This document shows, in pieces, positions 43,059 through 52,106 of a stretch of 64,000 nt of DNA. Location of the stretch: assembly GCF_900111805.1 (NCBI RefSeq), contig NZ_FOJN01000013.1:62001-126000 (forward strand), in the 5' to 3' direction. Both the position numbers and the translations under genes were made by a program. The notes beneath the pieces are model-generated. The model was not told the origin of the DNA. It did no database searches and saw only the letters and a program-made list of their open reading frames with translations. The first letter of the stretch is position 1. Each line of letters opens with the position of its first letter. This DNA is from Rhodococcoides kroppenstedtii (lineage in GTDB: Bacteria > Actinomycetota > Actinomycetes > Mycobacteriales > Mycobacteriaceae).

Positions 43059-44148
43059 TCAGCACGTAGGCGGTGGCGAGGGCGGCCAGATCGGGCGGGA
43101 CCGCACCTGCCGCGACCGCGAGACCGGCGATGACGATGGAGAATTCGCCCCGCGCGATCAAGGCGGCTCCGGCACGCATCCGGCCGAGCGGACCGACGCC
43201 GAGACGACCGGCGGCCCAGGCACCGGTGACCATCTTGGTGATCGCGGTCAGCACGGCCAGGGCGGCCGCGTAGCCCAGCACGGGCGGGATCGCGCGAGGG
43301 TCGGTGTTGAACCCGAACACCACGAAGAAGACGGCCGCGAACAGATCCCGCAGCGGTTCCAGGACGCGGGTCGCCGCCTGCGCGGTGGTGCCGGACACCG
43401 CGATACCGAGCAGGAACGCCCCGACCGCGGCCGACACCTGCAGGGCGGACGCGAGTCCGGCGACGAGCAGCGCGGCCCCGAACACTTTCAGCAGCATCAC
43501 TTCTCGGTCCGGGCCGGCGAGCAGCGCGGACACCACGCGTCCGTATCGCAGGGCCACGAGAAGCACCACGGAGACCACCAGCAGGGAGATCCCGACGGCC
43601 TCGGCACCGCCGAGGAGTGTCACCCCGCCGACGACGGCGGTGAGCACGGGAAGGTAGAGCGCCATGGTGAGGTCTTCGAAAACGAGGATCGACAACACCA
43701 CCGGCGTTTCCCGGTTGCCGAGACGGCCGAGATCGGTGAGTACTTTCGCGACGATGCCCGACGACGAGATGTACGTGACGCCCGCGAGGACCAGGGCGCC
43801 GACCGGACCCCACCCGAGCATCAGTGCCACCACCGCGCCGGGGCCCGCGTTGAGGACGATGTCCACCACGCCCGCGATCCACGAGCGGCGCAGTCCCGTC
43901 ACCAGTTCCGCCGCCGTGTACTCGAGACCGAGGAGCAGGAGCAGCAGGACCACGCCGATCTCGCTGGCCAGTTCGGTGAACTCGTCGATGCCGTCGAGGT
44001 CGACGATCCCGCCCTTGCCGAAGAACAGGCCCGCCACCAAGTAGAACGGGATCGGCGAGAGGCCGACGCGTGTGGCCAGACGCGCGAGCAGGCCGAGCGC
44101 GAAGAAGACCGCCCCGAGCTCGGTGAGCCCCAGCGCGGTCTCCCCCAC
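42970..44148 (-). CDS. CPA2-family cation/proton antiporter (KhtU/KefB-like)
   Basis: A 392-residue membrane protein with about twelve helices of the Na+/H+ exchanger fold: GLSPIPFYLVAGLFFGKGG, VVLLLLLLGLEYT, SSSGIVAKVL, SILVFEDLTMALYLP (acidic transport site) and RMRAGAALIARGEFSIVIAG. It has no fused RCK domain. The gene immediately upstream (2 bp gap) encodes the missing regulatory RCK-C subunit, as in the Bacillus KhtTU K+/H+ antiporter. The likely role is K+ efflux and pH homeostasis. Corresponds to Rv3236c, so it is out of the local conserved order. Confidence 0.92.
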   Translation of the reverse strand: MGETALGLTELGAVFFALGLLARLATRVGLSPIPFYLVAGLFFGKGGIVDLDGIDEFTELASEIGVVLLLLLLGLEYTAAELVTGLRRSWIAGVVDIVLNAGPGAVVALMLGWGPVGALVLAGVTYISSSGIVAKVLTDLGRLGNRETPVVLSILVFEDLTMALYLPVLTAVVGGVTLLGGAEAVGISLLVVSVVLLVALRYGRVVSALLAGPDREVMLLKVFGAALLVAGLASALQVSAAVGAFLLGIAVSGTTAQAATRVLEPLRDLFAAVFFVVFGFNTDPRAIPPVLGYAAALAVLTAITKMVTGAWAAGRLGVGPLGRMRAGAALIARGEFSIVIAGLAVAAGAVPPDLAALATAYVLIMAVVGPIAARVVEPVTERVLAARAAPPP

Positions 44149-44150
44149 GG

Positions 44151-44630
44151 TCAGCAGCCGAGGATCTTGGCGGCGTGATCGAGCCCTTCGGTGGTGCCGA
44201 CGGCGACCAGCAGGTCACCGGCGACCAGGGTGAAGTCCGGAGCGGGCGACGGCTGCACCTGCCCGGCCCGCATGACCGCCACCACCGACACCCCCGTGCG
44301 GGTGCGCATCGCCGTGTCCCCGAGCGTCCGGCCGTCGAACCGCGAACCCTCCTGCACGGGAAGCTGCCGCGTCCGGATGCCGGGGAGCTCGCGGTGTTCC
44401 TCGCCGAGCTGCGCGACGAGCTGCGGCGCGCCGAGCAGGTTGCCCAGCGCCGCCGCTTCCTCGTTGCTCAGCGTGATCGATGCCTGCGTGGTGTCCGGAT
44501 CGTCGCGCTTGGACACGATCAGCTCGTTGGTGCCGTCCTTGCGGGTGATCACCCCGATGCGCCGACCACCGGCCAGTGCGAAGTCCTTGCGCACCCCGAT
44601 ACCGGGCAGCAGGGTGACGTCGACGTTCAT
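44151..44630 (-). CDS. RCK-C (TrkA-C) regulatory subunit of the antiporter (KhtT-like)
   Basis: A 159-residue cytosolic protein. The N-terminal half (VTLLPGIGVRKDFALAGGRRIGVI) matches the KhtT/YhaT N-terminal domain. The C-terminal half is an RCK-C ligand-binding domain (RTGVSVVAVMRAGQ... PDFTLVAGDLLVAVG). In KhtT this domain binds cyclic di-AMP and controls the antiporter. It lies 2 bp before the antiporter gene, in the same order as mycobacterial Rv3237c-Rv3236c. Confidence 0.9.
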   Translation of the reverse strand: MNVDVTLLPGIGVRKDFALAGGRRIGVITRKDGTNELIVSKRDDPDTTQASITLSNEEAAALGNLLGAPQLVAQLGEEHRELPGIRTRQLPVQEGSRFDGRTLGDTAMRTRTGVSVVAVMRAGQVQPSPAPDFTLVAGDLLVAVGTTEGLDHAAKILGC

Positions 44631-44639
44631 GCGGCGATG

Positions 44640-44888
44640 CTAGCGCCGCTTTCCGTAGCGCCGCTCGAACTTCTCCACGCGGCCCTGGGTGTCCATGACG
44701 CGCGCCGCACCCGTCCAGAACGGGTGCGACTCGTTGGTGACGTCGACGACCACCAGCGGGTAGGTGCGGCCGTCGGTGTACTCGACCGTGCGGTCGCTGG
44801 TCACGGTGGATCGAGTGAGGAACATCGAGCCGGTGCCCGAGTCCTGAAAGACCACCGGGTGGTAGTCGGGGTGGATGCCGTTCTTCAT
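44640..44888 (-). CDS. rpmE2: Ribosomal protein L31 type B (zinc-independent)
   Basis: An 82-residue L31 of the type B form: [17 protein letters not shown] start, [26 protein letters not shown], and a basic tail KRR. The Cys ligands of zinc-binding L31 are absent. It replaces zinc-dependent L31 when zinc is scarce, freeing zinc. The ATG overlaps the mrf stop by four bases (ATGA), so it is translationally coupled and under the same Zur-type control. Confidence 0.95.
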   Translation of the reverse strand: MKNGIHPDYHPVVFQDSGTGSMFLTRSTVTSDRTVEYTDGRTYPLVVVDVTNESHPFWTGAARVMDTQGRVEKFERRYGKRR

Positions 44889-46141
44889 TCGCGTGCCTTT
44901 CCGGTGTTGCGCGGGAGAGTGGATTCGGTGGTGCTCGCGCGGGGCTCGTCGGTCTCGCACGGGTCCTCGTGGTACTGACCGAACGGGTCCTCCCAGGTGG
45001 TCCAGCTCCCCGGATCAGCCAGTTCGGCGTCCGTGAGCAGCGCGTCGGTGAGGACGCGATGCACGTGCTCGGGGTCGGCGCCGGCGAGCAGCACGACGAG
45101 CGACTGGGCGCGGTCGCCGTACTCGTCGTCCCACCCCAGCGCCGCCATCGCCCGTCGGGCGACGGACACGTCGTCGTACTCGGGGGCGTCCATCGCCGCG
45201 AGCCACCGCCCGGCGGCGGCGATGCGCAGACCGCCGCCGGCGGACTCGAGCCAGAGCACCGCGTCGGGCTGCGTGGCCACCCAGAGTCGGCCGCGGGCGT
45301 GGACGACGTCGTCGAGCAGGACGTCGACCGCCTCGTGCAGTCGGCCCGGATGGAACGGACGACGATCGGAGATCTCGAGTAACTGCACTCCGCAGTCCTC
45401 GGTGAGCGGCGGGGCGCCGTCGAGCAGCGGGGCGTGCGCGTCGTCCACCGCACCACGACGTGACGACGCCGGCACCGCGGCGAGCAGGTCGGCAGGCGTC
45501 TCGTTCACCGCGATCCACGTGGTGGCCGCCCGCGGCGCGAGGCGGGCGAGGACGGCGGTGAGCCGGGCCGCGGTCCAGCGATCCGGCGCGGTATCGGCGA
45601 CCACCAGCACGTCGGCGTGACGCGCGTTGCCCACGGTCACCTGCGCGACGGTGCGGTCGTCGTACGCCGACATCGGCTCGTCGCCGGTCGCGTCACCGAG
45701 GAACGACGCCGCGTCGACGCATCCGACCACGGCCTCGATCCGGACGTCGTGACCCGCGGGGGCGTCCACCCGGCCGACCATGCCCGTGACGACGGTGTTC
45801 TCGATCGCCCAGCACAACGCCTCCGCTTCCAGCAGGGGGTCGAGGCGCACGACGATGCGGCGCACCGCGGCGTCGTCGGCGAGCGTGCGCAGCAGCGGCA
45901 GCAGGTCCATACGCAGCATGCAGTCGACGCAGCAGCCCGCGACGCCGAGAGCGACGTCGCGCACGCGGGCCTGGCCGTCGGCGTCGACGCGCGTGGTGCG
46001 CCGGGTGACGACGCCGGCCTCGACGCCGCTCAGATCGTGGTGGACGACGGCGGTGCCGGGCTCGGCAAGGGACGTGGTCACCGCCTCGAGCGGCCCGCGC
46101 GGTCCACAGACCAGCACGAGCGGGGTGCGATCGACCGTCAT
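44885..46141 (-). CDS. mrf: CobW-like protein, ribosome hibernation recruiting factor MRF
   Basis: A 418-residue protein of the CobW/G3E GTPase group. The gene context (coupled to rpmE2, divergent from the C- ribosomal protein operon) points to MRF, which in mycobacteria recruits the hibernation factor MPY to ribosomes under zinc limitation. Residues 70-74 form the metal motif CCVDC. The P-loop position near residues 11-22 reads [13 protein letters not shown], lacking the normal GKT/S, so nucleotide binding by this site is doubtful. The CobW C-terminal domain is at about 260-375 and a disordered acidic tail follows. Confidence 0.85.
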   Translation of the reverse strand: MTVDRTPLVLVCGPRGPLEAVTTSLAEPGTAVVHHDLSGVEAGVVTRRTTRVDADGQARVRDVALGVAGCCVDCMLRMDLLPLLRTLADDAAVRRIVVRLDPLLEAEALCWAIENTVVTGMVGRVDAPAGHDVRIEAVVGCVDAASFLGDATGDEPMSAYDDRTVAQVTVGNARHADVLVVADTAPDRWTAARLTAVLARLAPRAATTWIAVNETPADLLAAVPASSRRGAVDDAHAPLLDGAPPLTEDCGVQLLEISDRRPFHPGRLHEAVDVLLDDVVHARGRLWVATQPDAVLWLESAGGGLRIAAAGRWLAAMDAPEYDDVSVARRAMAALGWDDEYGDRAQSLVVLLAGADPEHVHRVLTDALLTDAELADPGSWTTWEDPFGQYHEDPCETDEPRASTTESTLPRNTGKARE

Positions 46142-46152
46142 GGCATCCTTTC

Positions 46153-46165
46153 GACAACGATTGTC
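46153..46165. promoter_or_regulatory. Zur box, mrf side
   Basis: GACAACGATTGTC lies 12 bp before the mrf start codon. It is a near-palindrome of the actinobacterial Zur type and is the exact reverse complement of the box at 46204-46216. Confidence 0.8.
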
Positions 46166-46203
46166 ATTACCGACGGTTCAGCGTACAGTCCACCGACCGA
46201 AAC

Positions 46204-46216
46204 GACAATCGTTGTC
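46204..46216. promoter_or_regulatory. Zur box, rpmB2 side
   Basis: GACAATCGTTGTC lies 18 bp before the rpmB2 start codon and is the exact reverse complement of the mrf-side box. Each divergent operon therefore has one box in the same relative orientation. Confidence 0.8.
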
Positions 46217-46234
46217 GACAAGGAAGGCTCGACC

Positions 46235-46471
46235 ATGTCCGCGCACTGCGACGTCACCGGACGCGCACCCGGCTTCGGAAAGTCGGTGTCGCATTCTCAC
46301 CACCGCACCTCACGACGCTGGAACCCCAACATCCAGAAGAAGACGTACTTCGTCCCCAGCCTCGGCCGCCGCGTCACCCTCACCGTGTCCGCCAAGGGCA
46401 TCAAGACCATCGACCGCGACGGCATCGACGCCGTGATCGCCCGCCTGCGCGCCGACGGACGGAAGGTCTGA
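46235..46471 (+). CDS. rpmB2: Ribosomal protein L28, zinc-independent paralogue
   Basis: A 78-residue L28: [29 protein letters not shown], then the [31 protein letters not shown] core. Only a single Cys remains, so the zinc ribbon of the primary L28 is absent. It is first in the plus-strand Zur-regulated operon, with AGGAAGG upstream. It allows ribosome assembly without zinc. Confidence 0.96.
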   Translation: MSAHCDVTGRAPGFGKSVSHSHHRTSRRWNPNIQKKTYFVPSLGRRVTLTVSAKGIKTIDRDGIDAVIARLRADGRKV

Positions 46472-46472
46472 C

Positions 46473-46640
46473 ATGGCGAAGAGCACCGACATCCGGCCCG
46501 TCGTGAAACTGAAGTCCACCGCCGGGACCGGCTACACCTACGTCACCCGCAAGAACCGACGCAACGACCCCGACCGGTTGGTGCTGAAGAAGTACGACCC
46601 CGTCGTGCGTCGGCACGTCGATTTCCGCGAGGAGCGCTGA
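46473..46640 (+). CDS. rpmG2: Ribosomal protein L33, zinc-independent paralogue
   Basis: A 55-residue L33: [20 protein letters not shown], then [21 protein letters not shown] and [10 protein letters not shown]. It has no cysteine, so it is a C- form. It starts 1 bp after the rpmB2 stop and its TGA overlaps the rpsN2 ATG by one base. Part of the zinc-starvation set. Confidence 0.96.
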   Translation: MAKSTDIRPVVKLKSTAGTGYTYVTRKNRRNDPDRLVLKKYDPVVRRHVDFREER

Positions 46641-46945
46641 TGGCCAAGAAATCCAAGATCGCCCGAAACGCTCAGCGCAGCGTCGTCGTCGAGCGGTGGG
46701 CCGAGCGTCGTCGCGAACTGAAGGAGACCATCCGGCGCCCCAGCACCTCGGACGCGGACCGCACCGCCGCCCTCGCCGCCCTGCAGCGTCTGCCGCGTGA
46801 CGCGAGTCCGGTACGATTGCGCCGACGCGACGCTGTGGACGGACGCCCTCGCGGGCATCTTCGCCAGTTCGGACTGTCCCGCATTCGCGTTCGCGAGATG
46901 GCACACCGTGGAGAACTCCCCGGCGTCCACAAGAGCAGCTGGTGA
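46640..46945 (+). CDS. rpsN2: Ribosomal protein S14, zinc-independent paralogue
   Basis: A 101-residue long-form S14: [24 protein letters not shown], then [48 protein letters not shown] in the conserved C-terminal half. The CxxC motifs of the short zinc-binding form are absent. Its start codon shares one base with the rpmG2 stop, so translation is coupled. Zur-controlled by position. Confidence 0.96.
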   Translation: MAKKSKIARNAQRSVVVERWAERRRELKETIRRPSTSDADRTAALAALQRLPRDASPVRLRRRDAVDGRPRGHLRQFGLSRIRVREMAHRGELPGVHKSSW

Positions 46946-46986
46946 CAGCGCACGCACCGACACGAGCCGGGAAGTAGGAGCACCAC

Positions 46987-47241
46987 ATGGCAGTCAAGCG
47001 AGGCCCGTCCAAGAAGGACCGCGCCGAGGCGAACCGCAAGCCCAAGAAGAACCCGCTCATCGCGGCGGGCATCACCGAGGTCGATTACAAGGACGTGAAC
47101 CTGCTCCGCCAGTTCATCTCCGATCGCGGCAAGATCCGTAGCCGCCGCGTCACCGGCCTCACCCCGCAGCAGCAGCGGCAGGTCGCCACCGCCGTGCGCA
47201 ACGCCCGCGAGATGGCTCTGCTGCCGTTCACCACTCGGTGA
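46987..47241 (+). CDS. rpsR2: Ribosomal protein S18, zinc-independent paralogue
   Basis: An 84-residue S18. It starts [23 protein letters not shown]. The conserved core reads [49 protein letters not shown]. The extended N-terminus lacks the Cys residues of the primary protein. It follows rpsN2 by 41 bp with AAGTAGGAG upstream and ends the zinc-starvation operon. Confidence 0.96.
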   Translation: MAVKRGPSKKDRAEANRKPKKNPLIAAGITEVDYKDVNLLRQFISDRGKIRSRRVTGLTPQQQRQVATAVRNAREMALLPFTTR

Positions 47242-47261
47242 CACCGACGACGTAGGAGGGT

Positions 47262-48200
47262 GTGGCCGGCGACGTGTCGGGAGTAGTCGCCGGGTTCACC
47301 GTCATCTTCGTGGTGATCGCCGTGGGCTACGTCGTGGCCCGCACCGGGGTGCTCGGCGCCCACGGCGAGTTCGTCCTCGGCCGCACCGTCTTCTTCGTCG
47401 CCACCCCGGCGCTGCTGTTCGACACTCTGTCCACCTCCGACCTGTCGGTGGTCTTCTCGTCCACCCTGGCCATCACCGCGGTCAGCGCGTCGGCGATCGG
47501 TGTCCTCGCCTTCGTCGGCGCGCTCCTGCGGCGACGCCCGGCACCCGAGGCCACGGTCGCCGCCCTCTCCGCGTGCTACGTCAATGCGGCCAATCTCGGC
47601 ATCCCCATCGCGGTCTTCGTCCTCGGTGACGCATCCTTCATCGCCCCGTTGCTGCTCTTCCAGATCATGGTGCTTTCCCCCGTCGCACTCGGCATCCTCG
47701 ACGTCACGACGTCACCCGGGCGCGCCTCGGCCCTGTCGATCGTCGCCGCGCCGTTCACCAACCCCATCGTGCTCGCCGGGCTCGCCGGCCTCGCCCTCGC
47801 CGTCACCGGTGTCACCCTGCCCGCGCCGGTCGCGGAACCGTTCGCCCTTCTCGGCGCCGTCAGCGTCCCCGGCGCACTCCTGGCGTTCGGCATGTCGCTG
47901 CGCGGCGCACGCGTGCTCCAGCGCGGCGGCGACACCCCACGATCGGACGTCCTGCTGGCAGCCGGACTCAAGACCGTCGCCCTCCCCGTCCTCACCTACG
48001 TCCTGGCGCGATGGGTGTGGGGAGTCGACGGCAAGGAGCTCTTCGCCGTCGTCGTCATCGCCTCCCTCCCGACGGCGCAGAACGTGTTCGTCTACGCCTC
48101 CCGCTACGGCCGCGGCGTCGTCCTCGCCCGCGACACCGGCTTCGTCACCACCGTGCTCGCCATCCCCCTCATCGCCGCCGTGGCCGCCCTGCTCGCGTAG
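47262..48200 (+). CDS. AEC family transporter
   Basis: A 312-residue membrane protein with about ten helices, resembling auxin efflux carrier family transporters: RTVFFVATPALLFDTLSTSDL, CYVNAANLGIPIAVFVLGD with the conserved Asn-Gly helix break, and VVIASLPTAQNVFVYASRYGRG in the second half. Substrates in bacteria include malate and other carboxylates. The GTG start lies 20 bp after rpsR2, so read-through from the Zur-controlled operon is possible. Confidence 0.9.
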   Translation: MAGDVSGVVAGFTVIFVVIAVGYVVARTGVLGAHGEFVLGRTVFFVATPALLFDTLSTSDLSVVFSSTLAITAVSASAIGVLAFVGALLRRRPAPEATVAALSACYVNAANLGIPIAVFVLGDASFIAPLLLFQIMVLSPVALGILDVTTSPGRASALSIVAAPFTNPIVLAGLAGLALAVTGVTLPAPVAEPFALLGAVSVPGALLAFGMSLRGARVLQRGGDTPRSDVLLAAGLKTVALPVLTYVLARWVWGVDGKELFAVVVIASLPTAQNVFVYASRYGRGVVLARDTGFVTTVLAIPLIAAVAALLA

Positions 48201-48232
48201 GGGCGCGAAAAATTTTCGCTACGGTGGAGGTC

Positions 48233-48691
48233 ATGAAGGCGCTCGCGGTCGGACTACTGCTCTGTCTGACGCTCGCCGCCTGCAGTTCCGGCGCCGCCGA
48301 ACCCGCCGACCCCGACGGCGCGGGAGCCAGCCCCACCGACATGGTTCCGGTACCCGGCGCCCCTCCCGTGCCGCACGAGGTACCGATCGACCAGTCCGGC
48401 ACCGCGTTTCGCCCCGAGCCCGCCCTCGTCTTGGCGCAGTCGACACCGTTCGAGGCCTGGACCGCGCTGCCCGGCAATCGCATCGCGGTGCACTTCGTCA
48501 CCGGCTCCCCCGAGTGCTACGGCGCCGACGCGACCGTCGCCGAGACCGAGCGTGACGTGACGATCACCGTCCGTACCGGCCGCCTCGCGTCCGCGCAGGA
48601 CAAGACCTGCATCATGATCGCCGTCGTCGGCACCATGGAGCTCGACCTCTCCGCCCCGGTGGGCGACCGCACCGTGCGGAACGGAACCTGA
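48233..48691 (+). CDS. Small secreted lipoprotein
   Basis: A 152-residue protein with lipoprotein signal MKALAVGLLLCLTLAAC; Cys17 is the lipidated residue. A Pro/Ala/Asp-rich linker to about 60 follows, then a compact beta-rich domain (NRIAVHFVTGSPECYGADATV, TVRTGRLASAQDKTC) with two Cys, probably a disulfide. No family name recognised. ATG follows GGAGGT. It is convergent with the VWA gene; stops are 1 bp apart. Confidence 0.8.
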   Translation: MKALAVGLLLCLTLAACSSGAAEPADPDGAGASPTDMVPVPGAPPVPHEVPIDQSGTAFRPEPALVLAQSTPFEAWTALPGNRIAVHFVTGSPECYGADATVAETERDVTITVRTGRLASAQDKTCIMIAVVGTMELDLSAPVGDRTVRNGT

Positions 48692-48692
48692 C

Positions 48693-50678
48693 CTACCTCC
48701 GCTTCCGCGACGACAGGTAGTCGCTGACCACCGCGGCACCCAGACCGTCGAGGTCCGGGGCGATCACGCGGCCGCCCACCCGGTGGGCCATGCGATCCAC
48801 CACACGCGCCAACCCCGGATCGTCCCCGAGCCGGAAGATGGTGACCTGCGCGCCGATTCGGGCCACGGTGTCGAGTTCGCGCACCGTCAATCCCAGCGTG
48901 CGCGCACTCGGCGGATAGTCGAACACCGCGTTGCCGTCCGGCTCGAGGTGCGCCGTCGGTTCGCCGTCGGTCACGATCAGCACCACCGGCTGCGCGTTGG
49001 GGTGCCGGCGCAGGTGGCGCACCGCGAGCATCAACGCGTGGTGCAGGTTGGTGCCCTGGTCCCAGGCGCCGTCGAGTCCCGCCAGTTCCGACGGGGTCAA
49101 CGTCTGCGCGTGTCGACCGAATCCGATCATCGTCAGCGCGTCGCCCCGGAACCTGGTGGACACCAAATGGTTCAGGGCCAGGGCCGTCTGCTTCATCGGC
49201 ACCCACCGCCCCTCCATGACCATGGAGAACGAGGTGTCGACCAGCAGCGCGACCGCGGCCTGGGACCGCTGCTGGGTCTCGGTGATCTCGACGTCCGCCA
49301 CCGCCAGCCGCACGCCGACCGCCCCCGTCTCGGACCGCGGTTCCGCCGCGGTGCGCAGGACGGCATTGGTGACCGTCCGCACCACGTCCCAGGGTTCGGT
49401 GTCGCCGAACTCCCACGCGCGGGACGCGCCCGTGGGCTCGCCCATCGCACCCGCCCTCCGGGTGTCGCGCTCGCCGCGTCGCGACGCGAGGGACCCGGCC
49501 ACGTCGCGCAGGGCGGCTTGACCCAACTGCCGCATGGCTTTCGGGGACAGACGCCACTGACCGTCGGCGCCCTTGTCGAGGAACCCTTCCTGCTGCAGCG
49601 CCTCCTCCAGGTCGGCCAGCATGCGCGCGTCGGCGGCCGCCTCGGGCCCGAGTTGCCGTAAAAGCGCGTCGGCGTCGATGTCGTCCAACGCCGCACCGTT
49701 GTACTGCTGGGAGAGTTGATCTCCCAACTCCTCGAGCTCGGCGATGTCCTGCAGCATGCCGGTCCCGTCGCCGAGCCCCATGCCCTGCTGCCCCCGGAAG
49801 TTCTGCGACCCGTCCCAGTCCTCACCGGGCCGGGCGGACTGCAGATTGGCGTCCAGTCGAGCCAGCTGATCCATCAGGTCCGGGCTGCCGAAGGCCTGCT
49901 GCGCCAACGCATCCAGCTCGGCACGCTGATCCGCCGAGAGGGAGTTGCGGAGCCGCTGCGCCGCCGCCGACCGCTGGGCGAGAGCGTCGATCAGCTCGTC
50001 CACGCTCTGCGGGTTCTCCGGGAAGAACTCGCCGTGATCGGCCATGAAGTCACGGAACTGCTGGTCGGTGTCCTCCCCGCGCGCGTGGGCGTCGAGCAGA
50101 TCGTTGAGGTCCGAGAGCATCTGCTGCACCCGGGCGCGGTCCTCCTCCGTGGCGCCCTCGAGCGCTTGCTTCATGCCCTGGAAGCGTTGGTCGAGCACCT
50201 CGCGGCCGAGCAGATCCTTGATCTTCTCGTAGTTCTCACGGGCCTCGGAGCTGCGCCAGTCGTAGTCGGTGAGCTCCTGCACGGCCTGCGCGGTCGACGG
50301 CGGCAGCTCGGCGAGCTGCATCTCCGCGAATCGGGCGTCGTCGTCCAACGCCCTCGCCAACGCCTTGCGCTCCTCGAGCACCGCCTTGTCGAGCAGCTCG
50401 CGGACCTCCTGGAGGGTGCCGTCGAGGTTGCGGTTCTTCAACAGTTCCCGGCGCTTCCGGTTCGCGCGCGCCGCGAGATCGTCGAGCCCCCGCATCGATC
50501 GTGTTCCGCGGCGGAGCATCTCCTGCAGAGCCCGCCGCGGCGACGAGCCCTCGAGCACGTCGCGGCCGATGGTCTCGAGCGCTTCGCGCAGATCCACCGG
50601 CGGCGCAAGAGGATCCGGACCGTCGACGTACGGGCCGTATCGGGTCGACCGAATCGGACGGTCGGGTGAGCGGGCCAT
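48693..50678 (-). CDS. VWA-domain protein, partner of the MoxR-type ATPase
   Basis: A 661-residue cytosolic protein. The first 440 residues are helical and charged with many Arg, Glu and Gln. The C-terminal 210 residues form a von Willebrand A domain with the MIDAS motif DTSFSM and TDGEPTAHL. It ends SDYLSSRKRR. Corresponds to Rv0959. Its ATG shares one base with the stop of the upstream ATPase gene. The pair resembles magnesium chelatase I/D and MoxR/VWA chaperone systems that remodel proteins or insert metals, but the target is unknown. Confidence 0.9.
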   Translation of the reverse strand: MARSPDRPIRSTRYGPYVDGPDPLAPPVDLREALETIGRDVLEGSSPRRALQEMLRRGTRSMRGLDDLAARANRKRRELLKNRNLDGTLQEVRELLDKAVLEERKALARALDDDARFAEMQLAELPPSTAQAVQELTDYDWRSSEARENYEKIKDLLGREVLDQRFQGMKQALEGATEEDRARVQQMLSDLNDLLDAHARGEDTDQQFRDFMADHGEFFPENPQSVDELIDALAQRSAAAQRLRNSLSADQRAELDALAQQAFGSPDLMDQLARLDANLQSARPGEDWDGSQNFRGQQGMGLGDGTGMLQDIAELEELGDQLSQQYNGAALDDIDADALLRQLGPEAAADARMLADLEEALQQEGFLDKGADGQWRLSPKAMRQLGQAALRDVAGSLASRRGERDTRRAGAMGEPTGASRAWEFGDTEPWDVVRTVTNAVLRTAAEPRSETGAVGVRLAVADVEITETQQRSQAAVALLVDTSFSMVMEGRWVPMKQTALALNHLVSTRFRGDALTMIGFGRHAQTLTPSELAGLDGAWDQGTNLHHALMLAVRHLRRHPNAQPVVLIVTDGEPTAHLEPDGNAVFDYPPSARTLGLTVRELDTVARIGAQVTIFRLGDDPGLARVVDRMAHRVGGRVIAPDLDGLGAAVVSDYLSSRKRR

Positions 50679-52063
50679 CAGCTGTACACCGTCTGCCCGT
50701 CGTCGGCGGTGTCCTTGCCGATACGCCGCGCGAGATACAGACCCTCCAGAGCCAGTTCGAGGGCGGACGCCCGCTCCCCCACCGAGGTCGCGCCGAGCCG
50801 CTGGGCGACCTCGTCGACCACCGGGAGGTCGGGAAGCGCGTCGAGCAACGCCTTCGCCGTCACGCGGGCGCCGGTGACCACCGGCTCGCCCTGGTCGATC
50901 GCATTCACCAGCGGGCCGAGATCGATGCCGCCCAACGACTCTCGCGCCGTGTCCGCGGTGGCACGACGCAGCAGGTGAGTCAGCACCTCGATCTCGCGAC
51001 CTTCCTCGCCGGATTCGAACTCGACCTTGCCGCGTAGGACGTCGACGACCGTCGTCGTGTCCACCGGCCGTGCCACGGGGTCGTCCTCCCCCAGCACGGC
51101 GGCGCGGTGAATCGCGGCCGCGCCCACCGTCTCCGCCGCGGCGACGGCGAATCGCGCCGAGACGCCGGAACGCTGGTCCACCGAGGGCGATTCGCGCAGC
51201 AGCCTCGTGAAACGGGCCAGGACCTCGAGAACGTGCGGCGGCACGTCGGCGGACAGGTCCGCCTCCTGCTCGATCACCGAGATCTCGTCGGTGAGCAGAA
51301 GCGGGTAGTGCGTGCGGATCTCCGCACCGAACCGGTCCTTGAGGGGGGTGATGATGCGGCCGCGGTTGGTGTAGTCCTCGGGGTTCGCGCTGGCCACCAA
51401 CAGCACGTCGAGCGGCAGCCGCACGGTGTAGCCGCGGATCTGGATGTCCCGCTCCTCCATGACGTTCAGCAACGACACCTGGATGCGTTCGGCGAGATCG
51501 GGAAGCTCGTTGATGGCGACGATGCCCCGGTGCGTGCGCGGCACCAGGCCGTAGTGGATGGTCTCGGGGTCGCCGAGGCTGCGGCCCTCGGCCACCTTGA
51601 CCGGGTCCACGTCGCCGACGAGGTCGGCGACCGAGGTGTCCGGCGTCGCCAACTTCTCGGAGTACCGCTCGCTGCGGTGACGCCAGGCGACAGGAAGGTC
51701 GTCGCCGAGTTCCGCGGCGCGGCGGATCGACGCGGGCGTGATCGGCTCGTACGGGTGCTCGCCGAGCTCGGATCCGTCGATGACGGGAGTCCACTCGTCG
51801 AGCAGGGTCACGAGGGTGCGGAGAAGTCGGGTCTTGCCCTGGCCGCGCTCGCCGAGCAGCACGACGTCGTGCTGCGCGAGCAGGGCGCGTTCGAGTTGCG
51901 GGAGGACGGTGTCCTCGAAGCCCAGGATGCCGGGCCAGGCGTCATGCCCGTCGCGGAGGGCGGCGAGCAGGTTCTCACGAAGTTCGGTCTTCACGGATTT
52001 CTGGACATGGCCCGACGCGCGGAGTTCACCGAGTGTGGTCGGACGGTCGATGCTCGAGGTCAC
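50678..52063 (-). CDS. AAA+ ATPase, magnesium-chelatase ChlI/MoxR type
   Basis: A 461-residue AAA+ protein. Walker A is LLGERGQGKTRLL, with a Walker B-type region GIVAINELPDL and sensor ASANPEDYTNRGRIITPLKDRFG. The order of motifs and the insertion in the ATPase core match ChlI-like proteins of the Rv0958 group. It lies immediately before the VWA gene (one shared base), so the two act together as an ATPase and its adaptor. Confidence 0.93.
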   Translation of the reverse strand: MTSSIDRPTTLGELRASGHVQKSVKTELRENLLAALRDGHDAWPGILGFEDTVLPQLERALLAQHDVVLLGERGQGKTRLLRTLVTLLDEWTPVIDGSELGEHPYEPITPASIRRAAELGDDLPVAWRHRSERYSEKLATPDTSVADLVGDVDPVKVAEGRSLGDPETIHYGLVPRTHRGIVAINELPDLAERIQVSLLNVMEERDIQIRGYTVRLPLDVLLVASANPEDYTNRGRIITPLKDRFGAEIRTHYPLLLTDEISVIEQEADLSADVPPHVLEVLARFTRLLRESPSVDQRSGVSARFAVAAAETVGAAAIHRAAVLGEDDPVARPVDTTTVVDVLRGKVEFESGEEGREIEVLTHLLRRATADTARESLGGIDLGPLVNAIDQGEPVVTGARVTAKALLDALPDLPVVDEVAQRLGATSVGERASALELALEGLYLARRIGKDTADDGQTVYS

Positions 52064-52106
52064 TTCTCCAACGTACGAGCCGGACGGCGATCCGGCACGC
52101 CCGCGC

